From a virus, in IMG/VR virus record IMGVR_UViG_3300029319_000300, positions 1-28,026 of that record: a stretch of 28,026 nt of DNA; one strand, 5' to 3'. Numbering within the stretch: position 1 is the stretch's first letter; the number at the start of each line of letters is the position of its first letter. Shown here piece after piece: positions 1-6,916 of the stretch. Under the pieces are notes generated by a model, which searched no databases, had not been told where the DNA came from, and was given only the letters and a program-made list of their open reading frames with translations. Position numbers and translations under genes: made by a program.

Positions 1-1
1 T

Positions 2-277
2 AAATCAAATCCTAATATACCTATAAGGAATCAATGCCAATTCAGTTGGTATTGTGATGGCAAGAGTGATAAAGCCAGACAAAAGAAAGCATGGGAGGTT
101 GCATTACGAGTGGCGAATGGTGTTTACTATGGTAACATTGATGATGTCGTTCAAGGGGCGACTCACTACCATGCTCACTATGTCCAGCCTAGTTGGGCAG
201 AAACTAAAACCTATATAACAAGAATTGATGACCACATATTTTATAGGTGGGATATCAAAAAACAGAAAAGGAAATAG
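2..277 (+). CDS. Cell-wall hydrolase, SleB type (endolysin), 5' truncated
   Basis: This frame is open from the left edge to a TAG at 275-277, giving the last 91 residues of a longer protein. The visible part has the signature of the SleB / Hydrolase_2 family: a CQFSW..CDG segment near the start, a helix ending in ANGVYYG, then the conserved QGATHYHAHYV..P.WA block and a final DDHIFYR. Family members hydrolyse peptidoglycan, and many marine podoviruses and cyanophages use them as lysins, so the inferred role is host lysis late in infection. The N-terminus, with any export signal, lies outside the window. The next gene starts 1 base after the stop. I am confident of the family from the motif series; the lysin role is inference. 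Confidence 0.85.
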   Translation, partial: KSNPNIPIRNQCQFSWYCDGKSDKARQKKAWEVALRVANGVYYGNIDDVVQGATHYHAHYVQPSWAETKTYITRIDDHIFYRWDIKKQKRK

Positions 278-278
278 A

Positions 279-551
279 ATGGGTACTTTTGATACTAATA
301 AGTTCGATATTCGTAAACGTGCTTATGATGGCAAATATGTCATTTGGGCAAAGAAACGCTACGTTCATGGTGATGGCAAATTGCCTGACACTTTCAACGG
401 CATACCTATTGTCGTTGTTAATTCACATCATGAAGCCACCGACTTCTTGGAAAAAGCTCAGAAACAAGCTGACAACTACAGAGAGGTTGCCAGTAAATAT
501 GGTGTGCCTGATGACGTTGAATCATTCGTGTTAGGTGATTCATATGTCTAA
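279..551 (+). CDS. Small hypothetical protein, 90 aa
   Basis: I place the start at the ATG at 279, one base after the lysin stop, because AAAGGAAAT lies just upstream. In-frame ATGs at 225 and 228 lie inside the lysin gene and are less likely. The product (MGTFDTNKFDIRKRAYDGKY...) is a mixed alpha/beta soluble protein with no membrane segment or cysteine motif, and I do not recognise the family. It overlaps the next gene by 8 bases, so the two are probably translated together. It lies in the short lysin-proximal operon that ends at the terminator at 788-819. Confidence 0.65.
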   Translation: MGTFDTNKFDIRKRAYDGKYVIWAKKRYVHGDGKLPDTFNGIPIVVVNSHHEATDFLEKAQKQADNYREVASKYGVPDDVESFVLGDSYV

Positions 552-762
552 GTTCACACGAAAACACTACGAGGAGATTGCCAGGATAATTGGCAACTCC
601 AACATATCTTTTGAAGACGTTAAGTTGCTAACTACCTACTTCAAAGCAGATAATCCTAGATTTGATTCTGACAGATTTATGCACGCAATCGCAAAGTATA
701 AAGTCACAGAGTTTGAAAGAGTCGTAGGTAATTCTGTTAGTAGAGACCAACTGCAACCTTAG
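544..762 (+). CDS. Small conserved phage protein, 72 aa
   Basis: The ATG at 544 overlaps the end of the previous gene, as is usual here; an in-frame ATG at 535 is the alternative. The product opens MSKFTRKHYEEIARIIG and ends with a segment built around DNPRFDSDRFMHAI. To my recollection this pattern (a KHYE.IA helix, then DNP.FD..RF) recurs as a small uncharacterised protein in many marine phages, but I could not run a search. It is all helical by appearance, lacks cysteines and membrane segments, and its function is unknown. It is the last gene before a strong terminator. Confidence 0.65.
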   Translation: MSKFTRKHYEEIARIIGNSNISFEDVKLLTTYFKADNPRFDSDRFMHAIAKYKVTEFERVVGNSVSRDQLQP

Positions 763-787
763 TCTTATTCACAACCAATACCTCCAG

Positions 788-819
788 CCCTACCTTGTTT
801 GCACAAGGTGGGGTTTTTT
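788..819 (+). terminator. Rho-independent terminator
   Basis: An 11-bp stem (CCCTACCTTGT with ACAAGGTGGGG, one G-U wobble) closes a 4-base TTGC loop and is followed by six T. It ends the lysin-proximal operon 26 bases after the stop at 762. The loop and 3' arm also contain the -35 element of the next promoter. Confidence 0.9.
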
Positions 820-827
820 GTTAATAT
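799..827 (+). promoter_or_regulatory. Extended -10 sigma70-like promoter, copy 1
   Basis: TTGCAC at 799-804, a 17-base spacer and TAATAT at 822-827, with TGT directly before the -10 (extended -10). The same arrangement, with long stretches of identical sequence, occurs again at 1465-1493 before another gene start, which supports a real promoter. The -35 lies in the loop and 3' arm of the preceding terminator. It would drive the gene starting at 868. Confidence 0.6.
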
Positions 828-867
828 AAAGAATAATCAAAATTTACATAAAATAAGGAAGGAACGT

Positions 868-1116
868 ATGTTTTATGAATGTAAACAATGTGGGGATAAT
901 GTCCCAATCAAAAGAAAGACTGTGGCAAAATTCTTCACTGATTACTGCGTTGATTGTGCTTCTCTTATGGATTCTGGTATTAAAGCTGTTTACTCGCTTG
1001 TACCTACCCATAAGGGGGCATATCAACCAGTGACTAACAAGAAGCAAATATATGATGCGACTTGTAATCCTAAGAACTTTGACTTTAATTTATCGGAGGC
1101 TTTAAATGGCAAATAA
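868..1116 (+). CDS. Small zinc-ribbon protein, 82 aa
   Basis: The frame can be read from a TTG at 799, but that lies inside the terminator. The ATG at 868, preceded by AAGGAAGGA, is the credible start. The product has two CxxC pairs, C5-x2-C8 and C27-x2-C30, separated by a basic stretch (KRK). This is the layout of a small zinc ribbon that could bind nucleic acid or a host protein. The C-terminal 40 residues carry no motif I know. It is the first gene after promoter copy 1 and overlaps the next gene by 11 bases. Zinc binding is inferred from the cysteine spacing; the function is unknown. Confidence 0.7.
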   Translation: MFYECKQCGDNVPIKRKTVAKFFTDYCVDCASLMDSGIKAVYSLVPTHKGAYQPVTNKKQIYDATCNPKNFDFNLSEALNGK

Positions 1117-1453
1117 AAATCTATTTGGTAAAACTACCAGTCCTGAGGGTGCATATGCAACTTACAGAACAGATAATCCCAATGGTATGTATTTTGAGTG
1201 GCGAGTGCTCAAGACGTACCAAGTAAAAGATAATGAGGACAAGAACCCCCATGCCCGTTGGCATTGTGCAGTCAAGTCCCCTTATACTTACGATAGCTGG
1301 GAATATGGTGACACATATATCAAAGATATTATGGACACCAAGCCACGACTTATTAAATCCACAAAAGAGTGGAAAGAACAGTATGATGGCGAAATGATGT
1401 ACTACAATTATACCACAAAGAGAATGACTCCTGGTAAGATTGAAGACATCTAA
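1106..1453 (+). CDS. Hypothetical protein, 115 aa
   Basis: It starts inside the end of the previous gene, with CGGAGGC just upstream. The product is rich in aromatic residues (W, Y) and charged residues. It contains a run of beta-like strands (GMYFEWRVLKTYQV, ARWHCAVKSPYTYDSW) followed by a helical, lysine-rich end. There is no signal peptide, membrane segment or catalytic motif that I recognise. Its position as the second gene of the operon, before a hairpin and a second promoter, suggests it is made with the zinc-ribbon protein. Function unknown. Confidence 0.65.
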   Translation: MANKNLFGKTTSPEGAYATYRTDNPNGMYFEWRVLKTYQVKDNEDKNPHARWHCAVKSPYTYDSWEYGDTYIKDIMDTKPRLIKSTKEWKEQYDGEMMYYNYTTKRMTPGKIEDI

Positions 1454-1464
1454 TTCACACTCGT

Positions 1465-1482
1465 TTGCACAACCATGTGCAA
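1465..1482 (+). promoter_or_regulatory. Perfect inverted repeat overlapping promoter copy 2
   Basis: TTGCACA (1465-1471) and TGTGCAA (1476-1482) form a perfect 7-bp palindrome around ACCA. It is followed by only three T, so it is at best a weak terminator. Because the left arm contains the -35 TTGCAC of the downstream promoter, it could equally be an operator for a dimeric repressor. The structure is seen; the role is inferred. Confidence 0.45.
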
Positions 1483-1493
1483 TTTGTTAATAT
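1465..1493 (+). promoter_or_regulatory. Extended -10 sigma70-like promoter, copy 2
   Basis: TTGCAC at 1465-1470, a 17-base spacer and TAATAT at 1488-1493 preceded by TGT. The blocks TTTGCACAA and TTTGTTAATAT are identical in sequence and spacing to copy 1 at 799-827, and an AATCAAAA follows in both. It precedes the gene starting at 1528. Confidence 0.6.
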
Positions 1494-1527
1494 TAATAAA
1501 ATCAAAAATAACAGAAAGGGGAAAGCA

Positions 1528-1953
1528 ATGCCTAGAGCTTTTAGAGATGAAGACATTGTTGTAGTCGACTACAAAACTCGTACCGACTACATCAAGTTCT
1601 TGGGCAAAGTCGTTGGCTACGACTCGCCCAACAGAAAGTATATTGTTCATACTTTTGCACACGCTGACGGATATCATCGAGTCACTAAAGACTTGATGCT
1701 CAGTTGTCACAAGTATGAACTTAAACTAGCCACTGGTGAAGATATTGATGCCATGAGTAAACATCAGACTTATATCATCAATAATCTAGCCAAAGAGTGG
1801 CAACCCTCTCTTGGTTACGCTCCAAGTGAAAGACAAGAGGCTGGTTTAGCCTATACCTCTTTTGCTCTTCAGCGTATCAAGGACATGAACTTCAACAGAA
1901 ACTTCACAGAAGTAGTAGCAATAGAAAGGAATCGCTATGTTTCATGGATGTAG
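1528..1953 (+). CDS. Hypothetical protein, 141 aa
   Basis: The ATG at 1528 has AAAGGGG about 8 bases upstream and lies downstream of promoter copy 2. An ATG-like extension back to 1465 would run through the promoter and is rejected. Residues 8-50 look like a small beta-barrel (DIVVVDYKTRTDYIKFLGKVVGY then KYIVHTFAHADGY in outline), reminiscent of SH3/Tudor-like folds. The remainder is helical. No catalytic residues stand out. It overlaps the next gene by 17 bases. The fold remark is only an impression, and the function is unknown. Confidence 0.65.
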   Translation: MPRAFRDEDIVVVDYKTRTDYIKFLGKVVGYDSPNRKYIVHTFAHADGYHRVTKDLMLSCHKYELKLATGEDIDAMSKHQTYIINNLAKEWQPSLGYAPSERQEAGLAYTSFALQRIKDMNFNRNFTEVVAIERNRYVSWM

Positions 1954-2524
1954 TATAGATGTGACTCCAGTCACACTGGGTAGAATAATCCCACGTAGAG
2001 ATGTGCCAGTTGGTCATGTATTTAAATACAAATCAACTGCCAACTCTGAGGGCTATATGTATGCCCACTTAGATAAGTTTGACTCAATTATGTATTCACT
2101 CAAGTTTGATAAACATGCCAAGTCAAGCACCACGTCAACGCCAATGACATTCACTTCAACGCCAGACACAAGTCCACGTATGAGTAACGAGGTTGAGATT
2201 GTAGGTTACTACAACTTCACTGTGACTTTACAGAAAGTGCCTGAGGTTGTTCCTTTGTCATCAATCAAGAATGCTCACACTGCTGTGTCATTCAAAAATG
2301 ATTTTGATGAACAAGATTACCCTCACATTTATCTTGTGCTTGGCGAGACATCTGCTAGGAACAGCTCACATTATCCTATCTCTGAGAATAGGTTACTCTT
2401 GAAACTCACTAAGAACTTCTCGATTGACAAAACTAAGTGGTGTGCCTTGAGCAGTATGCATGAGAGCACAATGTCAGCCATACGTGGCACTGTTGGTGTT
2501 AACATTTATGAAGGAGGTGAATGA
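1937..2524 (+). CDS. Hypothetical protein, 195 aa
   Basis: It starts within the end of the previous gene, with AAAGGAAT upstream. The product looks beta-rich and soluble, with a Ser/Thr/Pro-rich linker around residues 64-82 (TTSTPMTFTSTPDTS) that seems to separate two domains. It contains scattered histidines, no cysteine pairs, no membrane segment and no motif I recognise. Its stop codon overlaps the ATGATG of the large gene that follows, suggesting coupled translation and perhaps a shared role. Function unknown. Confidence 0.65.
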   Translation: MFHGCSIDVTPVTLGRIIPRRDVPVGHVFKYKSTANSEGYMYAHLDKFDSIMYSLKFDKHAKSSTTSTPMTFTSTPDTSPRMSNEVEIVGYYNFTVTLQKVPEVVPLSSIKNAHTAVSFKNDFDEQDYPHIYLVLGETSARNSSHYPISENRLLLKLTKNFSIDKTKWCALSSMHESTMSAIRGTVGVNIYEGGE

Positions 2525-4554
2525 TGCCTTACTCACTTAAGAACCATACTAGCCGTGGGACAATGATATCAACTCCTAAGCATATGAATGAGATAGCAAA
2601 TCAAATGAATAACTTTCTTCTTAAATTTGCTAAGGACAATAAACTGAACAGCAATTACTTTTCAAAAGTATCTATGGATGTTCACCCTCTTGTGGTATCT
2701 GCTGCTCGTAAGATTCGTATCCTTGCAAAGCCCACACAAGATTTTGTAAAAGAAATCGAAAGTGCGTGGCGAGGAATGAATCGTCTCAACTCGTGGCATC
2801 CTGTAAACATCAGGATTACTCATCCTGTCATGTGGGCACACGAAGAAGCGAAACGATATTCAAAAGATGAAGACTCGTTGAACTGTCTTGCTTTTGTAAA
2901 CTTGGCACTGTCGTATCCAATTCAACATAATCATAGATACAGCAGTTCGAGCAATGTCAGTCAGACAAACATGGCTAGTGAGAACCCTTGGACTCCAAAG
3001 CATACGATTGGGTTTGCTAGTCAGCTTGAGATAGACTTGAAGTGTGAACATAGAAGTCAGTCATGGTTGCCTTTTGCACGAGGTCGCAGACGTTTGAACA
3101 GCAGACGCTGGATGTCTTTGACTCGCATACTAGCTAGATATGTGTTGATTAATGAGTTGCCTATTGAGCCTAAAACTATTGACAATCTTGCACAGAAGAT
3201 AATGGACACATACAAACCCATGGAGTTTTGTGAAACTAAAACTTTGCAAGATATGCGAGATATGTATGTCAAGAATAGTCCTGACACTCCTGGCTCTTGC
3301 ATGGATAGCACTCATGGGTTTTATGTTACTAGACCACATGAACCAGTTGACTGGTATCATTATTGTCCTAAAACTACGGGCTTCTATGTTAAACGTGCCG
3401 ATACAGTTCTTGCTCGTACCATTGCTTATTTTAATGAAACTGATAAGAAATGGTATTACACGAGAATATACTCGAGTCGTGAACTTTACAGACGTAAACT
3501 TCAACAAGAGTTGAAAGACTTAGGCATTGAACGTGCTGAGGAAAATACTTTACTTCGACAACTTCGTGGAGGTAAAGATGTAGAGTTTGACATACCACTT
3601 AGTAAGTACAACAGCAAGGACTCTTGTCCGATTCCGTACTTTGACTTTATGCCTGCAAATTTTATGTGGATACGAGTAAAAGACGGAGTCAACAAATGTT
3701 TGCTTACTTCTAGTAATGATAAACCTGAGGGCAGAGGCTGGGCTAGTCCTAACCTAGCAACTACTAATGGTGGTCATGTGTATGAGTATGGCAGTCAAAG
3801 GAGTTGTCATTATTGTGATACTGAAGTTTATGATGAGGACTCTCCAATACGAGCCCCTGATGGTGCAATATTCTGCTCCTCTGATTGTGCATCAGATGCC
3901 AACTACGTGAGGTGGCAGACCAGTGACAACTGTGAGTGGCGACAATATGCTTTTGACCCTAAAGTAAATATGGATTGTCTTTGGGAGCCAACCATATTCA
4001 GTAATTTAAACGCAGCTATCGAATCTCGTGAGGGTGTGTTTGTTTACTGGCATCCTTGGGCTGACGTAGAGTTTCCCGTCATGCGAAGTGTGTGGGCAAC
4101 TCAACAAGGCTGGGGCTTTAGGACTACAAGTGTTCTACATTATCATGAGATGGTACACCCCATCACTGGTAAAAGAATCGTAAGCAGTAGTGGTAGACAG
4201 CGACATCAAGTTTGCTACCCTGAGGCTTACACAAGAAGGTCAGGCAACTATGCTGAGGTACTGCCAGGTGGTGGTGTTGGCATGGTGTTTCTTAAGATAT
4301 ATGGCGAACATAAACGTCTAAGTATTTACAGAGACAATGGTCTGACAAAAGCTGTGCTTGAGAATAGGAGCAAGTTTGTCAAGATAGACAGCTCTAACGG
4401 ACACTCAAGTGAAGCAGTAGAGTTCTCGTTTACGAATCAATACTTTGATTTCATGGACTTGGACAAAAGCAGTAAGACACGAGTTCTTTCTCATGCTCTA
4501 CCTGCTGAAGGCGTAACAATAACACTTAACCAACCAAAGAAGGAGACTTTATAA
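2524..4554 (+). CDS. Large orphan protein with zinc knuckle, 676 aa
   Basis: AAGGAGG precedes two adjacent ATGs (2521 and 2524); the second has better spacing. The N-terminal 200 residues are basic and helical, rich in Arg/Lys and Trp. Around residue 260 there is a GSCM motif, followed by a WYHYCPKTTGFYVKR stretch, VLARTIAYF and RIYSS. In outline this resembles a module I recall from uncharacterised phage and plasmid proteins (SCM...ARALLW...DRIY); that link is from memory. A Cys4 zinc knuckle follows: C429-x2-C432-x19-C452-x3-C456 (numbered from the ATG at 2521), with FCSSDCA at the second pair. The C-terminal part is beta-rich. No known catalytic motif is seen. Its stop overlaps the peptidase start (TAATG), so the two are likely co-translated. 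Confidence 0.8.
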   Translation: MPYSLKNHTSRGTMISTPKHMNEIANQMNNFLLKFAKDNKLNSNYFSKVSMDVHPLVVSAARKIRILAKPTQDFVKEIESAWRGMNRLNSWHPVNIRITHPVMWAHEEAKRYSKDEDSLNCLAFVNLALSYPIQHNHRYSSSSNVSQTNMASENPWTPKHTIGFASQLEIDLKCEHRSQSWLPFARGRRRLNSRRWMSLTRILARYVLINELPIEPKTIDNLAQKIMDTYKPMEFCETKTLQDMRDMYVKNSPDTPGSCMDSTHGFYVTRPHEPVDWYHYCPKTTGFYVKRADTVLARTIAYFNETDKKWYYTRIYSSRELYRRKLQQELKDLGIERAEENTLLRQLRGGKDVEFDIPLSKYNSKDSCPIPYFDFMPANFMWIRVKDGVNKCLLTSSNDKPEGRGWASPNLATTNGGHVYEYGSQRSCHYCDTEVYDEDSPIRAPDGAIFCSSDCASDANYVRWQTSDNCEWRQYAFDPKVNMDCLWEPTIFSNLNAAIESREGVFVYWHPWADVEFPVMRSVWATQQGWGFRTTSVLHYHEMVHPITGKRIVSSSGRQRHQVCYPEAYTRRSGNYAEVLPGGGVGMVFLKIYGEHKRLSIYRDNGLTKAVLENRSKFVKIDSSNGHSSEAVEFSFTNQYFDFMDLDKSSKTRVLSHALPAEGVTITLNQPKKETL

Positions 4555-6017
4555 TGTCTTTATATAACTATGACTGGAGCACAAAGCTTCAAGAACCTGA
4601 GGTCGCAACAATGACCAAAGTAACTCGTGGTAAACAGATGGATAATCTGCTCTATGATTTACTAACAACAGTATCGCCTCATGGCAAAGAGAAACTGATA
4701 AGTGATATCATACTCGAAGCACTTGCCAAAGGCACTAAGAAAAAGAAAGGTTACAAAGCACACATTGATGTCAAAGGTAATCTTATTGTAAAAGTAGGGG
4801 ACTATAAGAAATCTAAAGTTATGTTTAGTTCGCACATGGACACTGTGCAAAGCAGAGTGCCAGTAGACAAGACTGACTTACGTATCACTGATGAAGGTTA
4901 TGTGTATGCCTCATATGATAAAGATGTGCATGAGTATGTACACAAAAACAAAGTCATGACCAAGAATGAAATCGGTGACTTGGCTGAAGAAAAAGGTTTC
5001 AAGTTTCAAAACTACATTCTTATGGGTAAAGGCAAAACCAAAGCAGTCTATGGCTCAGATAATGACTTTGATGATTGGATACAGACAGATGTAACTGTTA
5101 CCACGAGGACATCAGTCAAGCCAGTATCAAGTGTACTCGGTGCAGACGACAAACTTGGTTGCTACATCATGTGCAGACTAATCATGAATGGCACAGATGG
5201 TTTGTATGTATTCCATACTGGCGAAGAGTGTGGTGGTATCGGCTCGAGCCACATATCTGAACAGACACCTGAGGTTGTCAAAGGCATGAACTATTGTATT
5301 GCTTTCGACAGATATGAGTATGGACACATCATCACTCATCAAGCTGGTGGTCGCTGTTGTTCAGATGCTTTTGCAAATAGTCTAGCTGCAAAGCTAAATC
5401 CTTTGTTGCCACCTAAACAACAAATGGCTCCGAACAATGGTGGTTCATTTACTGACTCTGCAAACTACACCAAGCTAATAGCTGAGTGTACCAATGTCTC
5501 TGTCAGTTACAAGAATCAACATTCAAGTCGTGAGCACTTTGACTTAATATGGTTCAGAGATGTTCTGATACCTGCTTTGTTGAAGATAACGTGGGACGAC
5601 TTACCAGTGGTCAGAGACCCCAAAGAGGAGGTGTCCCCCTTTCGTCGTTCGAGTTACTATGGGGCGAGGCAAGGCTCGTTTTTCAAAGCACATTCCTCGA
5701 ACAAGAGTACGAGGTCTTTGGTTTCAGCAGGGAGCTCTTTCTCGTCTTCAGAGCGAATGAACCAGTCTACAATAGACAAGTGCAATCATCTGCTTGATGC
5801 TAAGTTCTATGGCTATGACCCTGAAGAAGGTCTGCCTGAGCATATGAGTGACAAACAGAAAGCAGACTTTGTTAAGTACACTATCGTCAAAGACAATCTT
5901 ACTATGCAACAGATAGCTGAGTTGATTGTTGAGGCTGAGAAAGAAACAACTAAGAGAGTTGAACTTGACTCCTATGGATTAGGTTCACCTTATCACTCAG
6001 GCTACTGGGAATACTAA
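4554..6017 (+). CDS. M20 / peptidase T-like zinc metallopeptidase, 487 aa
   Basis: The ATG at 4554 shares a base with the previous stop; AAGGAG lies upstream. The full set of M20-type two-metal site motifs is present in order: SSHMDTV (H94, D96), LGADDKLG (D198), HTGEECGGIG (E224 general base, E225), AFDRYEY (D252), then GGSFTDSANY and NQHSSRE (H323). This matches peptidase T-like exopeptidases, which remove N-terminal residues from short peptides. At 487 residues it is longer than typical PepT (about 410). The extra length is an insertion around residues 120-190 and a C-terminal tail after about 356, first Ser/Arg-rich and then helical. There is no signal peptide, so it probably acts in the cytoplasm. 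Substrate and role in infection are unknown. A strong terminator follows. Confidence 0.85.
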   Translation: MSLYNYDWSTKLQEPEVATMTKVTRGKQMDNLLYDLLTTVSPHGKEKLISDIILEALAKGTKKKKGYKAHIDVKGNLIVKVGDYKKSKVMFSSHMDTVQSRVPVDKTDLRITDEGYVYASYDKDVHEYVHKNKVMTKNEIGDLAEEKGFKFQNYILMGKGKTKAVYGSDNDFDDWIQTDVTVTTRTSVKPVSSVLGADDKLGCYIMCRLIMNGTDGLYVFHTGEECGGIGSSHISEQTPEVVKGMNYCIAFDRYEYGHIITHQAGGRCCSDAFANSLAAKLNPLLPPKQQMAPNNGGSFTDSANYTKLIAECTNVSVSYKNQHSSREHFDLIWFRDVLIPALLKITWDDLPVVRDPKEEVSPFRRSSYYGARQGSFFKAHSSNKSTRSLVSAGSSFSSSERMNQSTIDKCNHLLDAKFYGYDPEEGLPEHMSDKQKADFVKYTIVKDNLTMQQIAELIVEAEKETTKRVELDSYGLGSPYHSGYWEY

Positions 6018-6032
6018 TACTTCCTTCCCCTG

Positions 6033-6068
6033 CCCCCCTATCGGTTTTTATCGGTAGGGGGGTTTTTT
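6033..6068 (+). terminator. Rho-independent terminator
   Basis: CCCCCCTA (6033-6040) pairs with TAGGGGGG (6055-6062) around a 14-base loop containing a TCGG...TCGG direct repeat, followed by six T. It ends the peptidase operon. A second G6 run at 6074-6079 could compete for the same C6 run. Confidence 0.85.
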
Positions 6069-6079
6069 ATTTTGGGGGG

Positions 6080-6108
6080 TTGACGAAATTTAAAAGCTGT
6101 GATAAAAG
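6080..6108 (+). promoter_or_regulatory. Promoter for the replication module
   Basis: TTGACG (6080-6085) precedes two possible -10 boxes: GATAAA at 6101-6106 with an extended TGT before it (15-base spacer), or TAAAAG at 6103-6108 (17-base spacer). It sits between a strong terminator and the primase gene, where a promoter is needed. The exact -10 is uncertain. Confidence 0.5.
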
Positions 6109-6148
6109 CGAGAAACTTGCCGAGGGGAACACCTAGAGAGGAACACAA

Positions 6149-6916
6149 ATGAATATTCAAGATTTTATAAAACAACATGAGCCGTTGGACAATACGTCTA
6201 GCAGACTCAACTGCCCTGAGTGTGGTGGCAGAAATACATTTACGATTACAAAAGAGTATGGCAAACTCCTTTGGAATTGTTATAAGGCTTCTTGTCGCAT
6301 TAAAGGTGCTAAAGGTGTGACTAGAACCAAAGATGATATCAGAAGTTTGGTCAGCTCGCAAAACTATCATTCTATCTATCATCTCGCTGAGCACTTCGTG
6401 CCAGTTCACAACCATTCACAATCCATGCAATATTTAGAACGCAACAACTGTCTGCACGCTCTGCACGACAGACTTGCAAAAATTATGTATGACCCAAAAC
6501 AAAATCGAACTGTGTTTGTAGTCCAGGACGATTCACAAGTTTATGATGCCATAGGCAGAAGTTTCAGTAACAGAGTTTTACCTAAATGGTACAGATATGG
6601 CAACTCATCAAAGCTATTCACTTGTGGTGACCACGACACTGCTATACTTGTAGAAGATGCAGCAAGTGCTTGTGCAGTTTCACAAGTGTCCACTGGTGTG
6701 GCACTTTTAGGCACTAACTTAAAAGATGCCGACCTCACACCACTGCGAAAGTATAAGCACGTATACATTTGTTTGGATGCTGATGCTACTCGCAAGTCAC
6801 TTGACATACAAAAGTATTTAGCGTACTTTGTATCCTGTAATGTAGTAAGACTAAAGGACGACTTAAAATATTTCAACAAAGAGGAGATTAAGAGATTAGT
6901 ATGGAACAGCAACTAA
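6149..6916 (+). CDS. DNA primase (zinc finger plus TOPRIM)
   Basis: Residues 22-49 form a primase zinc finger: CPEC (C22, C25), then C44 and C49, with the GGRNTF and LLWNCY context of DnaG/T7 gp4-type primases. A TOPRIM core follows: AILVEDAASACAVS (E169) and VYICLDADATRKS (D210, D212), which bind the catalytic metals. It makes RNA primers on the lagging strand. At 255 residues it is a stand-alone primase; the helicase is a separate gene overlapping it by 16 bases, unlike the fused gp4 of T7. The ATG at 6149 has GAGAGGAA upstream and follows promoter 6080-6108 as the first gene of the replication operon. Confidence 0.9.
   Translation: MNIQDFIKQHEPLDNTSSRLNCPECGGRNTFTITKEYGKLLWNCYKASCRIKGAKGVTRTKDDIRSLVSSQNYHSIYHLAEHFVPVHNHSQSMQYLERNNCLHALHDRLAKIMYDPKQNRTVFVVQDDSQVYDAIGRSFSNRVLPKWYRYGNSSKLFTCGDHDTAILVEDAASACAVSQVSTGVALLGTNLKDADLTPLRKYKHVYICLDADATRKSLDIQKYLAYFVSCNVVRLKDDLKYFNKEEIKRLVWNSN

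Noticed and set aside
799-867. Extension of the zinc-ribbon gene to a TTG start at 799
   Set aside because: The extension would begin inside the terminator and run through the promoter. The ATG at 868 has a good ribosome binding site.
2130-2166. Short repeated TTCAACGCCA-like segments
   Set aside because: These encode the Ser/Thr/Pro linker of the 195-residue protein. The repeat is explained by low-complexity coding and is too short to be an independent element.
5075-5260. Cysteine-rich small frame inside the peptidase gene
   Set aside because: It lies wholly within the conserved metal-site region of the peptidase in another frame, with no ribosome binding site.
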